From Pleomorphomonas koreensis DSM 23070 (GTDB lineage Bacteria > Pseudomonadota > Alphaproteobacteria > Rhizobiales > Pleomorphomonadaceae), in contig NZ_KE384327.1 of NCBI RefSeq assembly GCF_000425185.1, positions 1 through 64,000 of the forward strand: a stretch of DNA of 64,000 bases, in the 5' to 3' direction. Shown here in pieces: positions 62,801-64,000 of the stretch. Every line of letters begins with the position of its first letter. The stretch's first letter is position 1. The notes beneath the pieces were generated by a model, which made no database searches, was not told where the DNA came from, and was given only the letters and a program-made list of their open reading frames with translations. The translations under genes were made by a program, and so were the position numbers.

Positions 62801-64000
62801 CACGGTCTGCGGCTCCGACGCCCTGGTCCAGACCGAGCAGGACGACGCGCTCCTGGAGACGCTGCAGGCCCGCTTCGAGTTCCTGACCAAGACGGCCAAC
62901 ACGCCGGCTCGCTTCACCGAGCAGCTGACCGGCGCCAACGCCAAGCGTCTGGTCCTCGACCGCGACAACTACTATGCCATGACCGGTGGTCACGGCGGTT
63001 GCCGCGGCTGCGGCGAGGTGACGGCGCTGCGCCTGATCATGGCGGCGAACAACGCCCTGCAGGGCCGTGCCCGCAAGGAGCACATCGCCGAGGTGGAGGT
63101 GCTGGTCGCCAAGCTGGAGGACAAGCTCGCCACGGTGACCGACGAGGCGCGGATCGCCCGCATCAAGTCGTCGCTCGAGACGATCAATCACCACCTCTTC
63201 CTGCTGGAGAGCGGCCCGACGGGCGAAGGCCCGGCGGCGGCGGTGATCGCCAACTCGACCGGCTGCTCGTCGGTCTACTCGTCGACCTTCCCCTACAACC
63301 CCTACCGCGATCCGTGGGTGAACAGCCTGTTCCAGGATGCTCCCGCGCTCGCCAAGGGCATCTACGAGGGCATCGCGGCCGACGTGCTCGTCAACTTCCG
63401 GGCCATGCGCATCGCCGAGCTGGAGCTCGCCGACCAGTATGATCCGGCGGTGCACGACAAGGCGTTCCGCACCTTCGGCTGGGAGCAGTTCAGCGAAACC
63501 GAACTCGGCCGCCTGCCGACCGTGTTCTCGATCGGCGGCGACGGCGCCACCTACGACATCGGCTTCGGCGCGCTGTCGCGGCTCCTGTCGACCAAGACGC
63601 CGATCAAGGTGATCGTGGTCAACACCGGCGTCTACTCCAACACCGGCGGCCAGGCCTCGACCTCCTCGCTGATCGGCCAGGACTCCGACCTCGCCCGCTA
63701 TGGCGCGGCGCATGCCGGCAAGACCGAGAACCGCAAGGAACTCGGCCTGATCGCCGCCTTCCATCCGGCGGTGATGGTGGTGCAGACCGCCACCTCGATC
63801 CAGGGTCACTTCCTGAAGAACGTCCTCTCCGCCCTGTCGCGGACGACGTCGCCGGCCATCATCGACGTCTACACGCCCTGCCAGGGCGAGCAGGGCATCG
63901 GTGACGACGTGTCGAGCGAGCATGCCCGCCTCGCCGTCGAGAGCCGCACCAGCCCGGTCTACGTCCACAATCCGGACGGCGGCTCGGTGCTGAAGGAGCG
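59853..64000 (+). CDS. Oversized pyruvate:ferredoxin (2-oxoacid) oxidoreductase, C-terminus beyond window
   Basis: At least 1382 residues. It decarboxylates a 2-oxoacid to acyl-CoA and reduces ferredoxin. Domain I begins GYPITPSTEISEIYESF; domain II includes RKVGSIAVKLLQPFPE; a gamma-type domain has FHSVGGYGTIATGKLL. Two 4Fe4S motifs follow: CTACLECTLVCP (from Cys845) and CSGCLECTTVCG (from Cys976). The TPP domain has CRGC (Cys1050, Cys1053), Cys1138 in NSTGCSS, GDGATYDIGFG and NTGVYSNTGGQAS. Classical enzymes (about 1170-1230 residues, NifJ) place the CxxC near 812 and the next Cys 25 residues on, so this one is longer by about 240 plus 60 residues. The start at 59853 (or ATG 59844) is not decided by a strong ribosome site. 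Substrate may be pyruvate or another 2-oxoacid. Confidence 0.88.
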   Translation, partial: MSAKYPGLSTVINGNGAVAHVMGHVCGGVIGYPITPSTEISEIYESFRAGGGCNVWGRHPFFYEPEGEHSAQSGALGAALTGGKFISNASSSQGILYGLESHYVTVGKKAGGFVLQVAARVVSKHSLNVMAGHDDVYSLLPTGYTILFGANPQEAADLAAISYKVSALSLVPVANAMDGFATSHMLSEAKMPEPALLKEFLGDPTGRIKCPTVAQEILFGAKGRAYQLRQWLVRRKDAFTAAATASLKGYIDANEAAIEADNDGKLIDTAAQWVPADLKAQFKRQWLNAWEKGTRQMVPALVDIHNPGLTGGVQNQPDFQSGAADHRTHFVVDVPKFVKEAMDEYGELTGRHYSPIMTYKTEDADYVMIGLGSVTDDVEAVVDYLRSKGRKVGSIAVKLLQPFPEAELIAAIAGKKAVTVLERSDDTALTAFVTQALFKARENADGGRHEGIPAIDSLPKVTTAIFGLGGHDLQSRHIVAAFDNMEAARNNPFVYLGSQFFSKNPNARMSEVQAKLKAAYPQTEFMALETGENPRLLPDDAFRVRFHSVGGYGTIATGKLLTDILAGALGLYSKAAPKYGSEKSGAPTNYYITLSPEPVKITNAEIEDVEIVISPDHKVFAHSNPLRGLAKGGTFILQSSKTPLEAWLDLPASARKTIRDKEIKFLVVDAFAVASKNAPSPELATRMMGIAFIGALCGHEKRITAGADRAAILEKVRQQISKKFGAKGDAIVAGNMAVIAEGAEATQAVPYNDEAYKAAEANAPVTQARSVAISASICNLDANSPAGVFDADYYEEMLAGPFRDGTIGESPVLPGTGMFMPAGSAAMKDKGLFRRQVPVFDADKCTACLECTLVCPDAAMPSTVHEIDDLVATAARQIDVVEARRAEIADKVPAIAAAIREVYKSQPKARAFHEVFAQVAPGIAAGDASLALDFDKMTSVLANFPVARTRLFFDQTEKKAPGTGGLYSVGLDPWKCSGCLECTTVCGSDALVQTEQDDALLETLQARFEFLTKTANTPARFTEQLTGANAKRLVLDRDNYYAMTGGHGGCRGCGEVTALRLIMAANNALQGRARKEHIAEVEVLVAKLEDKLATVTDEARIARIKSSLETINHHLFLLESGPTGEGPAAAVIANSTGCSSVYSSTFPYNPYRDPWVNSLFQDAPALAKGIYEGIAADVLVNFRAMRIAELELADQYDPAVHDKAFRTFGWEQFSETELGRLPTVFSIGGDGATYDIGFGALSRLLSTKTPIKVIVVNTGVYSNTGGQASTSSLIGQDSDLARYGAAHAGKTENRKELGLIAAFHPAVMVVQTATSIQGHFLKNVLSALSRTTSPAIIDVYTPCQGEQGIGDDVSSEHARLAVESRTSPVYVHNPDGGSVLKE

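Noticed and set aside
59874-63968. 1364-codon open frame antisense to the oxidoreductase gene
   Set aside because: Shadow frame of a very GC-rich gene: low-complexity Val/Asp/Gly/Arg text, no family motifs, while the other strand carries all oxidoreductase signatures.

Overview
The window is a very GC-rich chromosomal segment of an alphaproteobacterium, probably order Hyphomicrobiales. I favour the Pleomorphomonas neighbourhood, but that is inference from gene content. The evidence is a DivL-type kinase with tyrosine at the phosphorylation site, the alphaproteobacterial addB-addA-trxA string, a tsaE-amgK fusion next to murU, an FNR/FixK-type box upstream of a very large pyruvate:ferredoxin oxidoreductase, and many sugar ABC transporters. 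No rRNA, tRNA, CRISPR array, insertion sequence or prophage was seen. Genes are tightly packed, with many ATGA start/stop overlaps.

Layout. 1-2860 (minus strand) is the edge of a surface-polysaccharide locus: a NusG/RfaH-type antiterminator, UDP-glucose dehydrogenase and a UDP-glucuronate epimerase, with an ops-like GCGGTAGC between the first two. 3285-5515 is a gene graveyard around one intact DUF488 gene: relics of rmlA, a GntR regulator, a transketolase, hydroxypyruvate isomerase and tartronate-semialdehyde reductase, each truncated, internally deleted or frameshifted.

5590-42276 is a long carbohydrate-use region built from successive units, each with its own regulator family. They are: GntR/HutC + NanE-NanK fusion + ABC transporter (amino sugar, probably ManNAc); katG and an HD-GYP protein; RpiR + alsBACEK-rpiB (complete D-allose pathway to fructose-6-phosphate); ribokinase with a divergent ROK regulator; ROK + GH38 alpha-mannosidase + ABC transporter; LacI + GH32 fructosidase + ABC transporter; and an AraC regulator. 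In all four ABC units a strong stem-loop lies just after the substrate-binding-protein gene. This probably lets the binding protein be made in excess over the membrane parts.

42374-56175 is housekeeping: ahcY with a palindromic operator-like site and a strong terminator, then divL, tsaE-amgK, murU, addB, addA and trxA in one direction. A GTTC-N7-GTTC (alphaproteobacterial SOS-box type) lies upstream of divL. 56196-59019 (minus strand) is feoABC for ferrous iron uptake. 59853 to the window end is a giant single-chain 2-oxoacid:ferredoxin oxidoreductase. It has about 240 extra residues before its thiamine-diphosphate domain and a roughly 60-residue coiled-coil-like insertion inside that domain.

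I did not find a clearly new defence or mobile system. The strongest leads are the oversized oxidoreductase, the antiterminator with its possible ops site, the NanE-NanK fusion that has lost the ROK zinc site, the Tyr-type DivL with a possible SOS box, and the repeated stem-loop after the binding-protein genes.
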